In this document: positions 47,582 to 56,919 of the stretch, piece by piece
Position numbering within the stretch: the stretch's first letter is position 1
Layout: every line of letters starts with the position of its first letter
Source: Sphingomonas sp.
GTDB lineage: Bacteria; Pseudomonadota; Alphaproteobacteria; Sphingomonadales; Sphingomonadaceae
Length of the DNA stretch: 64,000 nucleotides
Direction of reading: 5' to 3'
NCBI RefSeq assembly: GCF_019635515.1
Contig: NZ_JAHBZI010000002.1
Coordinates: forward strand, 351,664-415,663
The notes under the pieces: model-generated
What the model was told of the DNA's origin: nothing
Databases searched by the model: none
What the model saw: only the letters and a program-made list of their open reading frames with translations
Translations under genes and position numbers: made by a program

Positions 47582-49999
47582 TCAATCGAGCCGCATCGCC
47601 TCCGCCGCAATGTCCTCGGCCTCCATCAGCAGCACGTCCTCGGCGGCGCCCTGGGGTACCGATTCGCGGCCGATCATGATCAGTACCGGCACCGCCATCG
47701 GGCTGACGCGCGGCAGGTCGATGTGCAGCATGCGGGCAGCTGCGGTGTCGAGCAGATTGGCAAGGCGGCCGACATCGGTCATCCGCGCACGGGCATCGGC
47801 CCAGGCGGCACGCAGCAGCAGGTGATCCGGCTCATATTTGCGCAGCACGTCGTAGATCAGATCGGTCGAGAAAGTGACCTGCCGCCCGCTCTTTTTCTTG
47901 CCCGGAATCTGCCGCTCGACCAGCCCGCCGATGATCGCGACTTCGCGAAAGGCGCGCTTGAGCAGGGCCGATTGCTGCACCCAATCGACGAACTCATGCT
48001 CGAGGATATCGGGCGAGAACAATGCGGCGGGATCGGTGATCTTCTCCAGCCCATAGACCGCGAGCGCATAATCGTTGGCGACGAAGCCCAGCGGCTTCAG
48101 GCCCATCGCCTCCATCCGCCGCGTGATCAGCATGCCGAGAGACTGATGCGCGTTCCACCCTTCGAAGCTGTAGGCGACCATATGGTGCCGCCCTTCGTGC
48201 GGAAAGGTCTCGACCAGCAATTGCCCGGGCTGCGGCAGCGCCGAGCGATGGGCCTGCACCTCCAGCCACTCGCGGACATCGTCGGGAAAGCGCGCCCATT
48301 GGCTGCGATCGGCGAGGAACTCGCGGACCCGCGCCGCCAGCGTCGCGGTGATCGCCAGCCGCGCGCCCATATATGAGACGATCCGCGCCGGCTTGGTCGT
48401 CGCGCGCACGACGATGTCGGTCAGTTCGACCCGCTCGACCTCGACTGCGATGCCGGCGAAGAAGAAGCTGTCGCCCGGCGACAGCGACGCGCCGAACGCT
48501 TCCTCGATCTTGCCCAGCCGCCGCCCGTTCCGGAAGCGTACCTCCAGCATCGGCGCCTCGACGATGATCCCTGCATTCAGCCGATGCTGCGCAACAAAGG
48601 CCGGCTTGGTGACCCGCCAGAGCCCGTCCTTGCCGCGCGTCAGCCGCTTGAACTTGTCGTAGGCGCGCAGCGAATAGCCGCCGTCGGCGATGAACTGCAG
48701 CACGCGCTCGAAAGTCTCTTCCTCCAGCGCCGAATAGGGCAATGCTGCACGAATTTCCCGCAGCATTTCGCCCGCTTCGAACGGCACGGCGCAGGCGACG
48801 CCCATGATGTGCTGCGCCAGCACGTCGAGCGCGCCGGGACGGAAGATGTCGGGATCGAGCTCGCCTTGCTCGACCGCGTCGAGCGCCGCCCGCGCCTCCA
48901 GATATTCGAAGCGGTTGCCGGGGACGAGCACCGCTTCGGAGGATTCGTCGAGCCGGTGATTGGCGCGGCCGATCCGCTGCAGCATCCGCGACGAACCCTT
49001 GGGTGCGCCCATCTGGATCACGCAATCGACATCGCCCCAATCGACGCCGAGGTCGAGGCTGGCGGTCGCGACCAGCGCCCGCAATTTGCCATCGGCCATC
49101 GCCTGCTCGGCCCGGCGCCGCGCCTCCAGCGACAGGCTGCCGTGATGCACCGCGATCGGCAGCTGCAGCTCGTTGACCTTCCACAGATTCTGGAAAATCA
49201 GCTCGCACAGCCCGCGGGTGTTGCAGAAGATAATCGTCGTCCGGTGCGTCTCGATCTCGGCCATCACTTGCGGAATTGCATAGAGGCCCGAATGCCCCGC
49301 CCAAGGCACGCGTCCTTCGGGAAGCAGGATCGCGATATCGGGATCGGCGCCCCTCTCGCCCCGCACCAGGGACACCGAATCGATATCGCCATAGGGCGCG
49401 AGCCAGGCGCGATAGCCATCGGGATCGGCGACGGTCGCCGACAGGGCCACCCGCCGCAGGTCCGGCGCGAGCGTGCCCAGCCGCGCCAGCGCCAGCGCCA
49501 GTAAATCGCCGCGCTTGCCGGTGGCGAAGGCATGGACCTCGTCGATGACGATGGTCTTGAGTCCCGCGAACATCGTCAGACTGTCTTCGTAGGACAGCAA
49601 CAGACTGAGCGACTCCGGCGTGGTCAGCAATATTTGCGGCGGCCGCGCGCGCTGGCGGACCTTCTTCTCGTGCGGCGTGTCGCCGGTACGCGTCTCGACC
49701 CGGATCGGCAGTCCCATCTCTTCGATGGGGGTGATCAGATTGCGCTGCACATCGACCGCCAGCGCCTTGAGCGGCGAGATGTAGAGCGTGTGCAGCCCGT
49801 CGCTTGGGTTCTCGATCAGCTCGGTCAGCGTCGGCAGGAAACCGGCCAGCGTCTTGCCCGCGCCCGTCGCGGCGACGAGCAGCGCATGGTCTCCGCGGCG
49901 CGCGGCGGCGAGCATATCGAGCTGATGCCGCCGGGGCGTCCAGCCGCGCGACGCGAACCAGTCGGTCAATATGGCGGGAAGCTGGGAACCGGCGAGCAT
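47582..49999 (-). CDS. Ligase-associated DEXH box helicase (Lhr-like)
   Basis: Superfamily 2 helicase of 805 residues (from ATG 49999; ATG 50008 is an alternative). Motifs: ATGAGKT (44-50), VIDEVHAF, SATVADPDG, QRIGRANHR. The C-terminal part (after about 500) matches the Lhr/ligase-associated helicases that accompany an ATP-dependent DNA ligase in bacteria. The partner exonuclease is head-to-head at 50018 and the ligase lies at 60937. The set is thought to act in DNA damage response. Confidence 0.9.
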   Translation of the reverse strand: MLAGSQLPAILTDWFASRGWTPRRHQLDMLAAARRGDHALLVAATGAGKTLAGFLPTLTELIENPSDGLHTLYISPLKALAVDVQRNLITPIEEMGLPIRVETRTGDTPHEKKVRQRARPPQILLTTPESLSLLLSYEDSLTMFAGLKTIVIDEVHAFATGKRGDLLALALARLGTLAPDLRRVALSATVADPDGYRAWLAPYGDIDSVSLVRGERGADPDIAILLPEGRVPWAGHSGLYAIPQVMAEIETHRTTIIFCNTRGLCELIFQNLWKVNELQLPIAVHHGSLSLEARRRAEQAMADGKLRALVATASLDLGVDWGDVDCVIQMGAPKGSSRMLQRIGRANHRLDESSEAVLVPGNRFEYLEARAALDAVEQGELDPDIFRPGALDVLAQHIMGVACAVPFEAGEMLREIRAALPYSALEEETFERVLQFIADGGYSLRAYDKFKRLTRGKDGLWRVTKPAFVAQHRLNAGIIVEAPMLEVRFRNGRRLGKIEEAFGASLSPGDSFFFAGIAVEVERVELTDIVVRATTKPARIVSYMGARLAITATLAARVREFLADRSQWARFPDDVREWLEVQAHRSALPQPGQLLVETFPHEGRHHMVAYSFEGWNAHQSLGMLITRRMEAMGLKPLGFVANDYALAVYGLEKITDPAALFSPDILEHEFVDWVQQSALLKRAFREVAIIGGLVERQIPGKKKSGRQVTFSTDLIYDVLRKYEPDHLLLRAAWADARARMTDVGRLANLLDTAAARMLHIDLPRVSPMAVPVLIMIGRESVPQGAAEDVLLMEAEDIAAEAMRLD

Positions 50000-50017
50000 C
50001 CCAACCATATAGGCATG

Positions 50018-51016
50018 ATGGCGAAGCTCGGCGACTGGATCGATCCGCGACCCACGGGAATCTATATCCCGTCCGCCGACGCATGGGTCGATCCCGCCCA
50101 GCCGGTGCCGCGCGCCCTGGTGACCCATGGCCATGCCGATCACGCGCGCGGCGGCCATGGCGAGGTCTGGGCGACGCCCGAGACGCTGGCGATCATGGAA
50201 ACCCGTTACGGCCCGCAGACCGGACACCCGATGGCCTATGGCGAGACGATCGGGCTCGGCGATGTCGAGATCAGCTTCGTGCCCGCCGGCCATGTTCTTG
50301 GCTCGGCCCAGATCATCCTCGATCACCGCGGCGAGCGCATCGTCGTCTCGGGCGATTACAAACGCCGCACCGACCCGACCTGCGCGCCGTTCGAAATAAC
50401 GCCCTGTGATATCTTCATCACCGAGGCGACTTTCGGACTGCCGGTCTTCCGCCACCCCGAGACGCGGGACGAGATCGACAAGCTGCTTTCGGCCCTGCGC
50501 GCCAACCCCACCCGCTGCGTGCTGGTCGGTGCCTATGCGCTGGGCAAGGCGCAGCGGGTGATTGCCGAACTTCGCCAGATGGGCTTTGACGATCCCATCT
50601 ATCTCCACGGCGCGATGCAGCGGCTATGCGACCTCTATGTCGATCTCGGCATCGATCTGGGAGAGCTGCGCATGGCGACCGGCATCGCCAAGGCCGAGTT
50701 GCAGGGGCGGATCATCCTGTGCCCGCCCGGCGCGCTCAACGATCGCTGGTCGCGGCGCCTGCCCGATCCGATCACCGCGATGGCCTCGGGCTGGATGCGC
50801 GTCCGCCAGCGCGCGGTGCAACGCAATGTCGAACTGCCGCTGATCATGTCCGATCATGCCGATTGGGACGAGCTGACCCGCACCATCCGCGAAGTCGCGC
50901 CCAAAGAGGTCTGGGTGACCCATGGCCGCGAGGACGCGCTGGTCCATTGGTGCGCGCTCCATCAGATCAAAGCACGCGCGCTCGATCTGGTCGGCTTCGA
51001 GGATGAGGACGATTGA
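50018..51016 (+). CDS. Ligase-associated MBL-fold DNA exonuclease
   Basis: Metallo-beta-lactamase fold protein of 332 residues. The metal-binding motif THGHADH is at 36-42, with further ligand blocks PAGHVLGSAQII and VSGDYKRRTDP, and MSDHADWDELTRTI. This matches the exonuclease of the ligase-associated repair set. Two in-frame ATGs, 50015 and 50018, are present. The start is only about 15 bp from the helicase start on the other strand. Confidence 0.9.
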   Translation: MAKLGDWIDPRPTGIYIPSADAWVDPAQPVPRALVTHGHADHARGGHGEVWATPETLAIMETRYGPQTGHPMAYGETIGLGDVEISFVPAGHVLGSAQIILDHRGERIVVSGDYKRRTDPTCAPFEITPCDIFITEATFGLPVFRHPETRDEIDKLLSALRANPTRCVLVGAYALGKAQRVIAELRQMGFDDPIYLHGAMQRLCDLYVDLGIDLGELRMATGIAKAELQGRIILCPPGALNDRWSRRLPDPITAMASGWMRVRQRAVQRNVELPLIMSDHADWDELTRTIREVAPKEVWVTHGREDALVHWCALHQIKARALDLVGFEDEDD

Positions 51017-51088
51017 TGACGGTCCTTCGCCGAGTTGCAACTGCGATGTGGTAGCGTTACCAAGGGCCAAATCCATCAGGAGAGACCC

Positions 51089-51514
51089 ATGCGCATAGTC
51101 AAGCTGGCAGCGGTTGCGTTCACCCTCGCGCTCGGGGTGGGAAGCGCACACGCGCAGATCCTGGTCGGCGAGGAATCGCGCGATTTCAGCGGCGCCGACA
51201 AGACCAAGATCGCCGAACGCGAGCGCGACGCGGCGATGGCCGAAGCGAAGAAGCCCAAGCCGCTTAAGAGCAACCGTGCCGTTCCCGCGACACCCGACGA
51301 CGTCACCGTCGGCAGCGACATTCGTGACAATAAGGGCGTCGTGCTCGGCAGGGTCGATGCGGTGAGCATGTCCGCGGCGGTAGTTGTGGCGGAGGGCGGC
51401 AAGGTCGAAGTGCCGCTCGAATCGTTCGGCAAGAACAGCAAGGGCCTGTTGCTGTCGCTCACCAAGGCCGAGTTCGACGCGGCGGTCGCCGCGGCCAACA
51501 AGCCCGCGAACTAG
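51089..51514 (+). CDS. Small secreted protein with PRC-barrel-like part
   Basis: Product of 141 residues with a signal peptide (TLALGVGSAHAQ). Residues about 75-135 (VTVGSDIRDNKGVVLGRVDAV, KVEVPLESFGKNSKGLLLSL) look like a PRC barrel. The N-terminal part is charged and Lys-rich. ATG 51089 follows CAGGAGAGA. No family name is certain. Confidence 0.78.
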   Translation: MRIVKLAAVAFTLALGVGSAHAQILVGEESRDFSGADKTKIAERERDAAMAEAKKPKPLKSNRAVPATPDDVTVGSDIRDNKGVVLGRVDAVSMSAAVVVAEGGKVEVPLESFGKNSKGLLLSLTKAEFDAAVAAANKPAN

Positions 51515-51519
51515 GCGGG

Positions 51520-51903
51520 TTAGGCGGCTTCCGCCGCGTCAAGCCGCAGCCAGGCTTCGGCGGCCCAGACATCCTCGAAGCAGCGGGCGTTGCGCGCATC
51601 GAGCGCGCGCTGCAATTGCGTGCGCGCCAGCGTCGGGCCGATCACGAAGGCGAGCCGCCGCGAGCGGTAAAGCGGATCGGCGAGTACCGCGCGAAACGCG
51701 TCGACCATTTCCTGCGACTGGATTTTCATGTCGCGCACGTCGTTGAGCGTGAGATGCTGGTTGGCGCCGCAGTGCAACCTGGCATGCGCGTCGCGGCGGG
51801 CGGCGAGGAACGCCAATATGTCGGCCTGCGTGAAAAACCCCGCCATCCTGATGCGGATCAGGTCACGCGAAGGGTCTGCCTCTACTGAAAATTCGGCGCT
51901 CAT
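51520..51903 (-). CDS. Small STAS/SpoIIAA-like protein
   Basis: Product of 127 residues, MSAEFSVEADPSRDLIRIRMAG, with beta-alpha pattern and TQADILAFLAARRDAHARL, reminiscent of the SpoIIAA/STAS-like family. No signal peptide. It is convergent with the upstream secreted protein gene and no regulatory partner is nearby. Confidence 0.68.
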   Translation of the reverse strand: MSAEFSVEADPSRDLIRIRMAGFFTQADILAFLAARRDAHARLHCGANQHLTLNDVRDMKIQSQEMVDAFRAVLADPLYRSRRLAFVIGPTLARTQLQRALDARNARCFEDVWAAEAWLRLDAAEAA

Positions 51904-52011
51904 TTGTCCGGGTTTATATGACACCGGTTGCTGAATCCTGAATCGCGGGCACTTTCGTGGATTGCGGCGTTCTGTCCCCGGTTCTACCGTGCCCGCAACG
52001 GGGAGATATGC

Positions 52012-52491
52012 ATGCTGAAGCATTTGCTCACGGCCATCCTGGCATCGGCTGTAGTTGCACCAGCGGCTTCGGCCAGCGTCTATACCGACGAACTTGCCAA
52101 GTGCCTGGTCGAAAAGACGACCAAGGAAGATCACGCGCTGCTGGTGAAATGGATATTCGCCGCCGTCTCGGTCGGGCCGGAGGTCAAGCCGCTCTCCAGG
52201 GTCACGCCGGAGCAACGCGCGGATTACACCCATGCCGCGGGCAATCTGATGATGCGCCTGCTCACGGTCGATTGCCGCGAGCAGACGGTCAAGGCGGTCA
52301 AATATGACGGGCCGAACTCGATCGAGGTGGCGTTCGAACTGCTCGGCAAGGTGGCGATGCAGGCGCTGATGGCCGATCCCGCCGTTGAAGCGGAGTTCGC
52401 CGGCTTGACCGAAGGCCTGGATGTCAGCGCGCTCGCATCGGTGTTCGTGGAGGCGGGGCTCAAGCCGGCGGGCCGTCCGCCGATAAAATAA
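52012..52491 (+). CDS. Secreted hypothetical protein
   Basis: Product of 159 residues with a signal peptide (SAVVAPAASAS) after a good ribosome binding site (GGGGAGAT). The mature part starts YTDELAKCLVEKTT and contains AVDCREQ-type pairing (LTVDCREQTVKAV). Two cysteines, one in each half, could form a disulfide. I do not recognise the family. Convergent with rpoN. Confidence 0.75.
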   Translation: MLKHLLTAILASAVVAPAASASVYTDELAKCLVEKTTKEDHALLVKWIFAAVSVGPEVKPLSRVTPEQRADYTHAAGNLMMRLLTVDCREQTVKAVKYDGPNSIEVAFELLGKVAMQALMADPAVEAEFAGLTEGLDVSALASVFVEAGLKPAGRPPIK

Positions 52492-52493
52492 GG

Positions 52494-54005
52494 CTAGCCG
52501 ACGCCCTCCAGCGCCTTTTGCCGGCGCCGCTGGACCGAGCTGCCGATTCCCATCGCCTCGCGATATTTCGCCACCGTCCGCCGGGCGATGTCGAAGCCCT
52601 TTTCGCGCAGCATATCGACCAGCGTGTCGTCGGAGAGGATCGCCTTGGCGTCCTCGGCCTGGATCAGGGCGCGGATCGCCGATTTGACCGCCTCTGCCGA
52701 GACCGCGTCGCCGCCATCCGCCGACTGGATCGCCGAGGTGAAGAAATATTTGAGCTCGAACAGCCCGCGCGCGCAGCTCAGATATTTGTTGCTGGTGACG
52801 CGGCTGACGGTCGATTCGTGCATCTCGATCGCCTCGGCGACCTGGCGCAGCGTCATCGGCCGCAGATGGGCGACGCCCTTCAGGAAAAACGCTTCCTGCT
52901 GCTTCACGATTTCGCTGGCGACCTTGATGATCGTCCGCTGGCGCTGATCGAGCGCCTTGACCAGCCAGTTGGCGCTGGCCAGCATGTCCGACATCCATGC
53001 CTTGCTGGTCTTGTCCTGCGGGCCCGAGGAAATCTCGGCATAGTAGGCGCGGTTGACCAGCAGCTTGGGCAGGGTCGCGGCGTTGATCTCGACTGCCCAG
53101 CCCATGCCGCGCTTGGCCACGAAGATGTCGGGAGTCACCGCCAGCGTCGGCTCGCCGCCATAGCGCGCGCCGGGCTTGGGATCATAGTTGCGCAACTCGC
53201 GGATCATGTCCGCCAGATCCTCGTCATCGACGTCGCAGATGCGCTTGAGGCGGGCCATGTCGCCGCGCGCGACCAGTTCGAGATTGTCGATCAGCCGCGC
53301 CATGCACGGATCGTAGCGATCGGCTTCCTTGGCCTGCAGTGCGAGGCATTCGGAAAGATTGCGCGCGCCGACGCCAGTGGGGTCGAACGTCTGTACCGTC
53401 GCGAGAACGGCCTCGACCCGCGCCAGCGCGACGTTCAGCCGGTTGGCGATGTCGAGCAATGGCACGGTCAGATATCCGGCCTCGTCGATCTGGTCGATCA
53501 GATGCGCGGCGATGAACAGGTCGGCACCCGCGACGCTCGCCCCGGCCTGCGCCATCAGATGGTCGCAGAGGCTGAGATCGGCATTCGTCATATTGTCGAA
53601 GTCGGGCCCGTCTTCGCCCATGCCGCCACCGCTGCCGGCTCCGGTCATTCCCAGCCCGCCGTCGAGGCCGCCGATGCTGTCCGAAGGGCTGTCGTGATGG
53701 AAGGTCTCGGCCGAGAAATCGACGTCGAGCGCCGCCTCGCCATTGGCGTCGCCACCGCTGTTCAGCAGTTCGGCGGCATCCGCCGGCCCGTCGCGCTCCT
53801 CATATTCCGGCGTCGGCTCGGGCTCGCGCGCCTCGCCATCGTCACCGGGCTGCGCTTCGAGCAGCGGATTCTTCTCCAGCTCCTCGGCGATGAAGGTCTC
53901 GATCTCCAGGTTCGACAGCGCCAGCAGCTTGATCGCCTGCTGCAGCTGCGGCGTCATCACCAGCGATTGCGACTGCCGCAGATCGAGGCGCGGGGCGAGT
54001 GACAT
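52494..54005 (-). CDS. rpoN: RNA polymerase sigma-54 factor
   Basis: Alternative sigma factor of 503 residues that directs transcription at -24/-12 promoters with AAA+ activators. Region I is Gln-rich (SQSLVMTPQLQQAIKLLALSN), region II is acidic, and region III contains the core-binding part and helix-turn-helix (TLRQVAEAIEMHESTVSRV). The RpoN box is ARRTVAKYRE near the C-terminus. It is the last gene after rnd, lptC, lptA and lptB. Confidence 0.97.
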   Translation of the reverse strand: MSLAPRLDLRQSQSLVMTPQLQQAIKLLALSNLEIETFIAEELEKNPLLEAQPGDDGEAREPEPTPEYEERDGPADAAELLNSGGDANGEAALDVDFSAETFHHDSPSDSIGGLDGGLGMTGAGSGGGMGEDGPDFDNMTNADLSLCDHLMAQAGASVAGADLFIAAHLIDQIDEAGYLTVPLLDIANRLNVALARVEAVLATVQTFDPTGVGARNLSECLALQAKEADRYDPCMARLIDNLELVARGDMARLKRICDVDDEDLADMIRELRNYDPKPGARYGGEPTLAVTPDIFVAKRGMGWAVEINAATLPKLLVNRAYYAEISSGPQDKTSKAWMSDMLASANWLVKALDQRQRTIIKVASEIVKQQEAFFLKGVAHLRPMTLRQVAEAIEMHESTVSRVTSNKYLSCARGLFELKYFFTSAIQSADGGDAVSAEAVKSAIRALIQAEDAKAILSDDTLVDMLREKGFDIARRTVAKYREAMGIGSSVQRRRQKALEGVG

Positions 54006-54018
54006 CAGTGCACCCCTT

Positions 54019-54100
54019 CGTCACCCCGGCGAAAGCCGGGCCCCAGGGTTACAGGCGATACGCTCCCGGCTCTGGATCCCGGCGTTCGCCGGGAAGACGG
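54019..54100. repeat. Two-hairpin intergenic repeat, copy between lptB and rpoN
   Basis: Left hairpin CCCGGC-GAAA-GCCGGG (54025-54040), core starting CCAGGGTTACAGGCGATACGC, right hairpin TCCCGGC-GTTC-GCCGGGA (54077-54094). It fills the gap between the rpoN start and the lptB stop, where a cotranscript would carry it. Confidence 0.87.
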
Positions 54101-54127
54101 TGGAAGGAGCAAGGGCCTCATGACGCT

Positions 54128-54904
54128 TTACAGCTCGAAGCTCTCGCCCAAATACAGCCGCCGCACATTCTCGTCCTTGACGAGATCCCCGGGCGAGCCC
54201 GCGAACAGCACGCGGCCGTCATAGATGATGTAGCCGCGATCGACGATGTCGAGCGTCTCGCGGACGTTGTGATCGGTGATCAGCACGCCGATGCCGCGCG
54301 ACTTCAGTTCGACGATCAGGTCGCGAATGTCGCTGATCGACAAGGGATCGATGCCCGCGAACGGTTCGTCGAGCAGCATGATAGTCGGATTTGCGGCCAG
54401 CGCCCGCGCGATCTCGGCGCGGCGCCGCTCGCCGCCCGACAGCGCCATCGACGGCGCATCGCGCAGCCGGGTCAGGCCGAATTCCTCAAGCAGCTGATCG
54501 AGCCGGCGCTGGCGCGCGGCCTTGTCGGGCTCGGAGAGTTCGAGCACGGCGAGGATGTTCTTTTCGACGGTCAGCCCGCGAAAGATCGAGGTTTCCTGCG
54601 GCAGATAGCCGAGCCCCAGGATCGCGCGGCGGTACATCGGCAGCTTGGTGATGTCCTCGCCGTCCAGCATGATCCGGCCGCTGTCGGGTTTCACCAGCCC
54701 CATCACCGAATAGAAGCTGGTGGTCTTGCCGGCGCCATTGGGACCGAGCAGGCCGACCACTTCGCCGCGCGCCACCGACATCGAAACATCGGTCAGCACC
54801 ACGCGCTTGTCGTACGACTTGGCGATCGACACCACCGCCAGCCCCTTGTCGGGCACCGGCGCCGGGTCGGCGACATGCACTTCGCTGGTGTCTAGATCAC
54901 TCAT
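54128..54904 (-). CDS. lptB: LPS export ABC transporter ATP-binding protein LptB
   Basis: Cytoplasmic ATPase of 258 residues that powers LPS transport by LptFG. Walker A GPNGAGKTT (54-62), signature LSGGERRRAEIARAL, Walker B IMLLDEPFAGID and the switch histidine in TDHNVRETL are all present. It is separated by 114 bp from lptA and followed by rpoN. N-terminal extension of about 20 residues precedes the ABC core. Confidence 0.97.
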   Translation of the reverse strand: MSDLDTSEVHVADPAPVPDKGLAVVSIAKSYDKRVVLTDVSMSVARGEVVGLLGPNGAGKTTSFYSVMGLVKPDSGRIMLDGEDITKLPMYRRAILGLGYLPQETSIFRGLTVEKNILAVLELSEPDKAARQRRLDQLLEEFGLTRLRDAPSMALSGGERRRAEIARALAANPTIMLLDEPFAGIDPLSISDIRDLIVELKSRGIGVLITDHNVRETLDIVDRGYIIYDGRVLFAGSPGDLVKDENVRRLYLGESFEL

Positions 54905-55018
54905 ATCGGTCCCTGCATGGACGGTCCTGATTACCCGATCCTTACCGGACGGGCGGTTGGCAAGATTCCTGCATGAACTTCGCGGCCAAGGGAAGGCTCG
55001 CTGCGGCGTGCGGTGAAA

Positions 55019-55588
55019 TTACTGCTTCGGAGCGGGCGTGCCGGCAGGCGCTGTATCGCGCTTGGGCACCGAGAATCGTCCGGTGACGCGTCCGCCCGAG
55101 CTTTGCATGCCGCCGGGGCCGCTGGTGCCGCCGCCGCTCACGCCCGAGCCGTCGATCGTCGCGCGGCCGGTGTCGAGGTTGATCGACAGCCGCCCGCCCG
55201 AGACATTGTTGGCGCCCTGGCGCAGCGTCACGCCACCAACCATCGTGATCACCCGGCGGTTGAGGTCGTAGACCGCATAGTTGGAGCGCGCGGTCTGGTC
55301 GGGCCGCGAAACGGTGACCCCGCCGGCGGCGTCGAGCCGCGATACCTGTGGCGAGCCTTTTTCGATCTGGCCGGTATAGGTGACCGTCATCCGCGCCGCG
55401 GTCAGCGTCATTTCGGCCTGGGTGATCCGGACGCTGCCGGTCAGCAGCACGCGATTGGCGCGGTCCTGCAGCTCGATATGGTCCGAGGAGAAATCGATCG
55501 GGGCCGAGCTGTCATGGCGCGTCTGCGCCGCCGCCGGAGCGGCGACAAGGACGAGCGCCGTCGAGGCGAGGAAGAAACCGCGAGTCAT
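55019..55588 (-). CDS. lptA: LPS transport periplasmic protein LptA
   Basis: Periplasmic beta-jellyroll protein of 189 residues that bridges inner and outer membrane for LPS. Signal peptide ALVLVAAPAAAQ; OstA core with FSSDHIELQDRANRVLLTGSVRI, AEMTLTAARMTVTY and NYAVYDLNRRVITMVGGVTL. The C-terminal tail is Gly/Ser-rich. Its ATG overlaps the lptC stop by one base. Confidence 0.95.
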   Translation of the reverse strand: MTRGFFLASTALVLVAAPAAAQTRHDSSAPIDFSSDHIELQDRANRVLLTGSVRITQAEMTLTAARMTVTYTGQIEKGSPQVSRLDAAGGVTVSRPDQTARSNYAVYDLNRRVITMVGGVTLRQGANNVSGGRLSINLDTGRATIDGSGVSGGGTSGPGGMQSSGGRVTGRFSVPKRDTAPAGTPAPKQ

Positions 55589-56232
55589 CAGCGCCTATTT
55601 GCTCTTCTCGGGAATATCCGCAAGCGCGCATTGCCGTCGAGCGAGACAGTCCGCTTGTCGAGATCGGCGGTCAGCTTGTTGCCGCTGAAAACCCCCATCG
55701 GAGTCGCGCCCGATACCGCGCCGCCGCTCTGCATCCGCCGCGTCTTCAGGTCGACGGTCGCGTCATGGGTGTCGAGCGTATAGCCGTCGCTGGTCTGGAA
55801 CTTGATCGGCCCCTGCACCGATACCTGCTCCTTCTCCATATTGTAACGGCCCTGATCGGCCTTCAGCGAGGCCGGGCCCTCGGGCAATTTGATCTCGGCG
55901 GAAAGGTTGTGGAGCTGCACCACCGGTTCCGCCGAGCTTTGCTGCACGGCTTCGCCGGCATGGAGGCGGAACGGCTGGCCTTTGGCGTCCTGGCCGCGAT
56001 ATTCGGCGGCGTCGATGCGCAGCCGCTCATTGGCCATCGCCACCTTGTTCTTGTCGAGGACGAAGCTCATCTCACCGCCGGCGAACAGCGGCGCGAGGAC
56101 CAGGAACGCGCCGAGCACGATGATCCCGGCGGGGAGAATCCACAAGGCGGTGCGCACCAGCCGGTCATGGCTGCTGCCCGGATGCGCCCAGGCGCGTTTG
56201 GCTGAGAGGACTCGAACGGCCACTTCAGACAT
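55588..56232 (-). CDS. lptC: LPS export protein LptC
   Basis: Bitopic inner-membrane protein of 214 residues that passes LPS from the LptFGB complex to LptA. A single N-terminal helix (ALWILPAGIIVLGAFLVLAPLF) precedes the periplasmic jellyroll domain (ANERLRIDAAEYRGQDAKG, YNMEKEQVSVQGPIKFQ). The start ATG 56232 gives MSEVAVRVL. Confidence 0.93.
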   Translation of the reverse strand: MSEVAVRVLSAKRAWAHPGSSHDRLVRTALWILPAGIIVLGAFLVLAPLFAGGEMSFVLDKNKVAMANERLRIDAAEYRGQDAKGQPFRLHAGEAVQQSSAEPVVQLHNLSAEIKLPEGPASLKADQGRYNMEKEQVSVQGPIKFQTSDGYTLDTHDATVDLKTRRMQSGGAVSGATPMGVFSGNKLTADLDKRTVSLDGNARLRIFPRRANRR

Positions 56233-56267
56233 GATGCGCCACCGGCGGTTGCGGGACCGTAAAGGCG

Positions 56268-56888
56268 CTACGCATGGGCAAAGATATCGACCTCCGGCCA
56301 GCCGGCGAGATCGAGCTCCGCGCGCCACGGCAGGAAATCGAAGCAGGATTGGGCGAGTTGCATGCGTCCTTCACGCGCGAGACGCTTGTCTAGTTCCACT
56401 TTCATCGCGTGGAGAAAGCGAACATCGGAGGCCGCATAGTCCTTTTGCGCGTCCGAAAGGTCCGGCCCGCCCCAATCGGACGATTGCTGCTGCTTGGAGA
56501 CTTCCTGCCCGCACAGCTCGCGGACCAGGTCCTTCAGGCCATGGCGGTCGGTATAGGTGCGCACCAGCCGGCTGGCGATCTTGGTGCAATAGACCGGCGC
56601 GGCGGTGACGCCGAGATACTGCTTGATCGCGGCAAGATCGAAGCGCGCGAAATGATAGAGCTTGAGCCGCGCCGGATCGGCGAGCACCGCGCGCAAATTC
56701 GGCGCGGCATAATCGCTGCCCGGGCCGAAGCGCACCAGATGCTCGTCGCCCGATCCGTCGGACAATTGCACGACGCACAATCGGTCGCGCGGCGTGATCA
56801 GCCCCATCGTCTCGGTATCGACGGCGATCGAGGCGCCGGGGGCGAACACGCCCTCGGGCAGATCTTCTTCATGGAAATAGACGGTCAT
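56268..56888 (-). CDS. Ribonuclease D-type 3'-5' exonuclease
   Basis: Short DEDDy exonuclease of 206 residues with one exonuclease domain. Motifs: AVDTETMGL (Asp24, Glu26), YHFARFDLAAIKQYLG and YAASDVRFLHAM with Tyr and Asp. It lacks the HRDC domains of full-length RNase D. In alphaproteobacteria this gene sits upstream of lptC as here. It may process RNA 3' ends. Confidence 0.92.
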   Translation of the reverse strand: MTVYFHEEDLPEGVFAPGASIAVDTETMGLITPRDRLCVVQLSDGSGDEHLVRFGPGSDYAAPNLRAVLADPARLKLYHFARFDLAAIKQYLGVTAAPVYCTKIASRLVRTYTDRHGLKDLVRELCGQEVSKQQQSSDWGGPDLSDAQKDYAASDVRFLHAMKVELDKRLAREGRMQLAQSCFDFLPWRAELDLAGWPEVDIFAHA

Positions 56889-56919
56889 CGCGCCCGCCTA
56901 GACCCGTTGCGCGCGCGCC

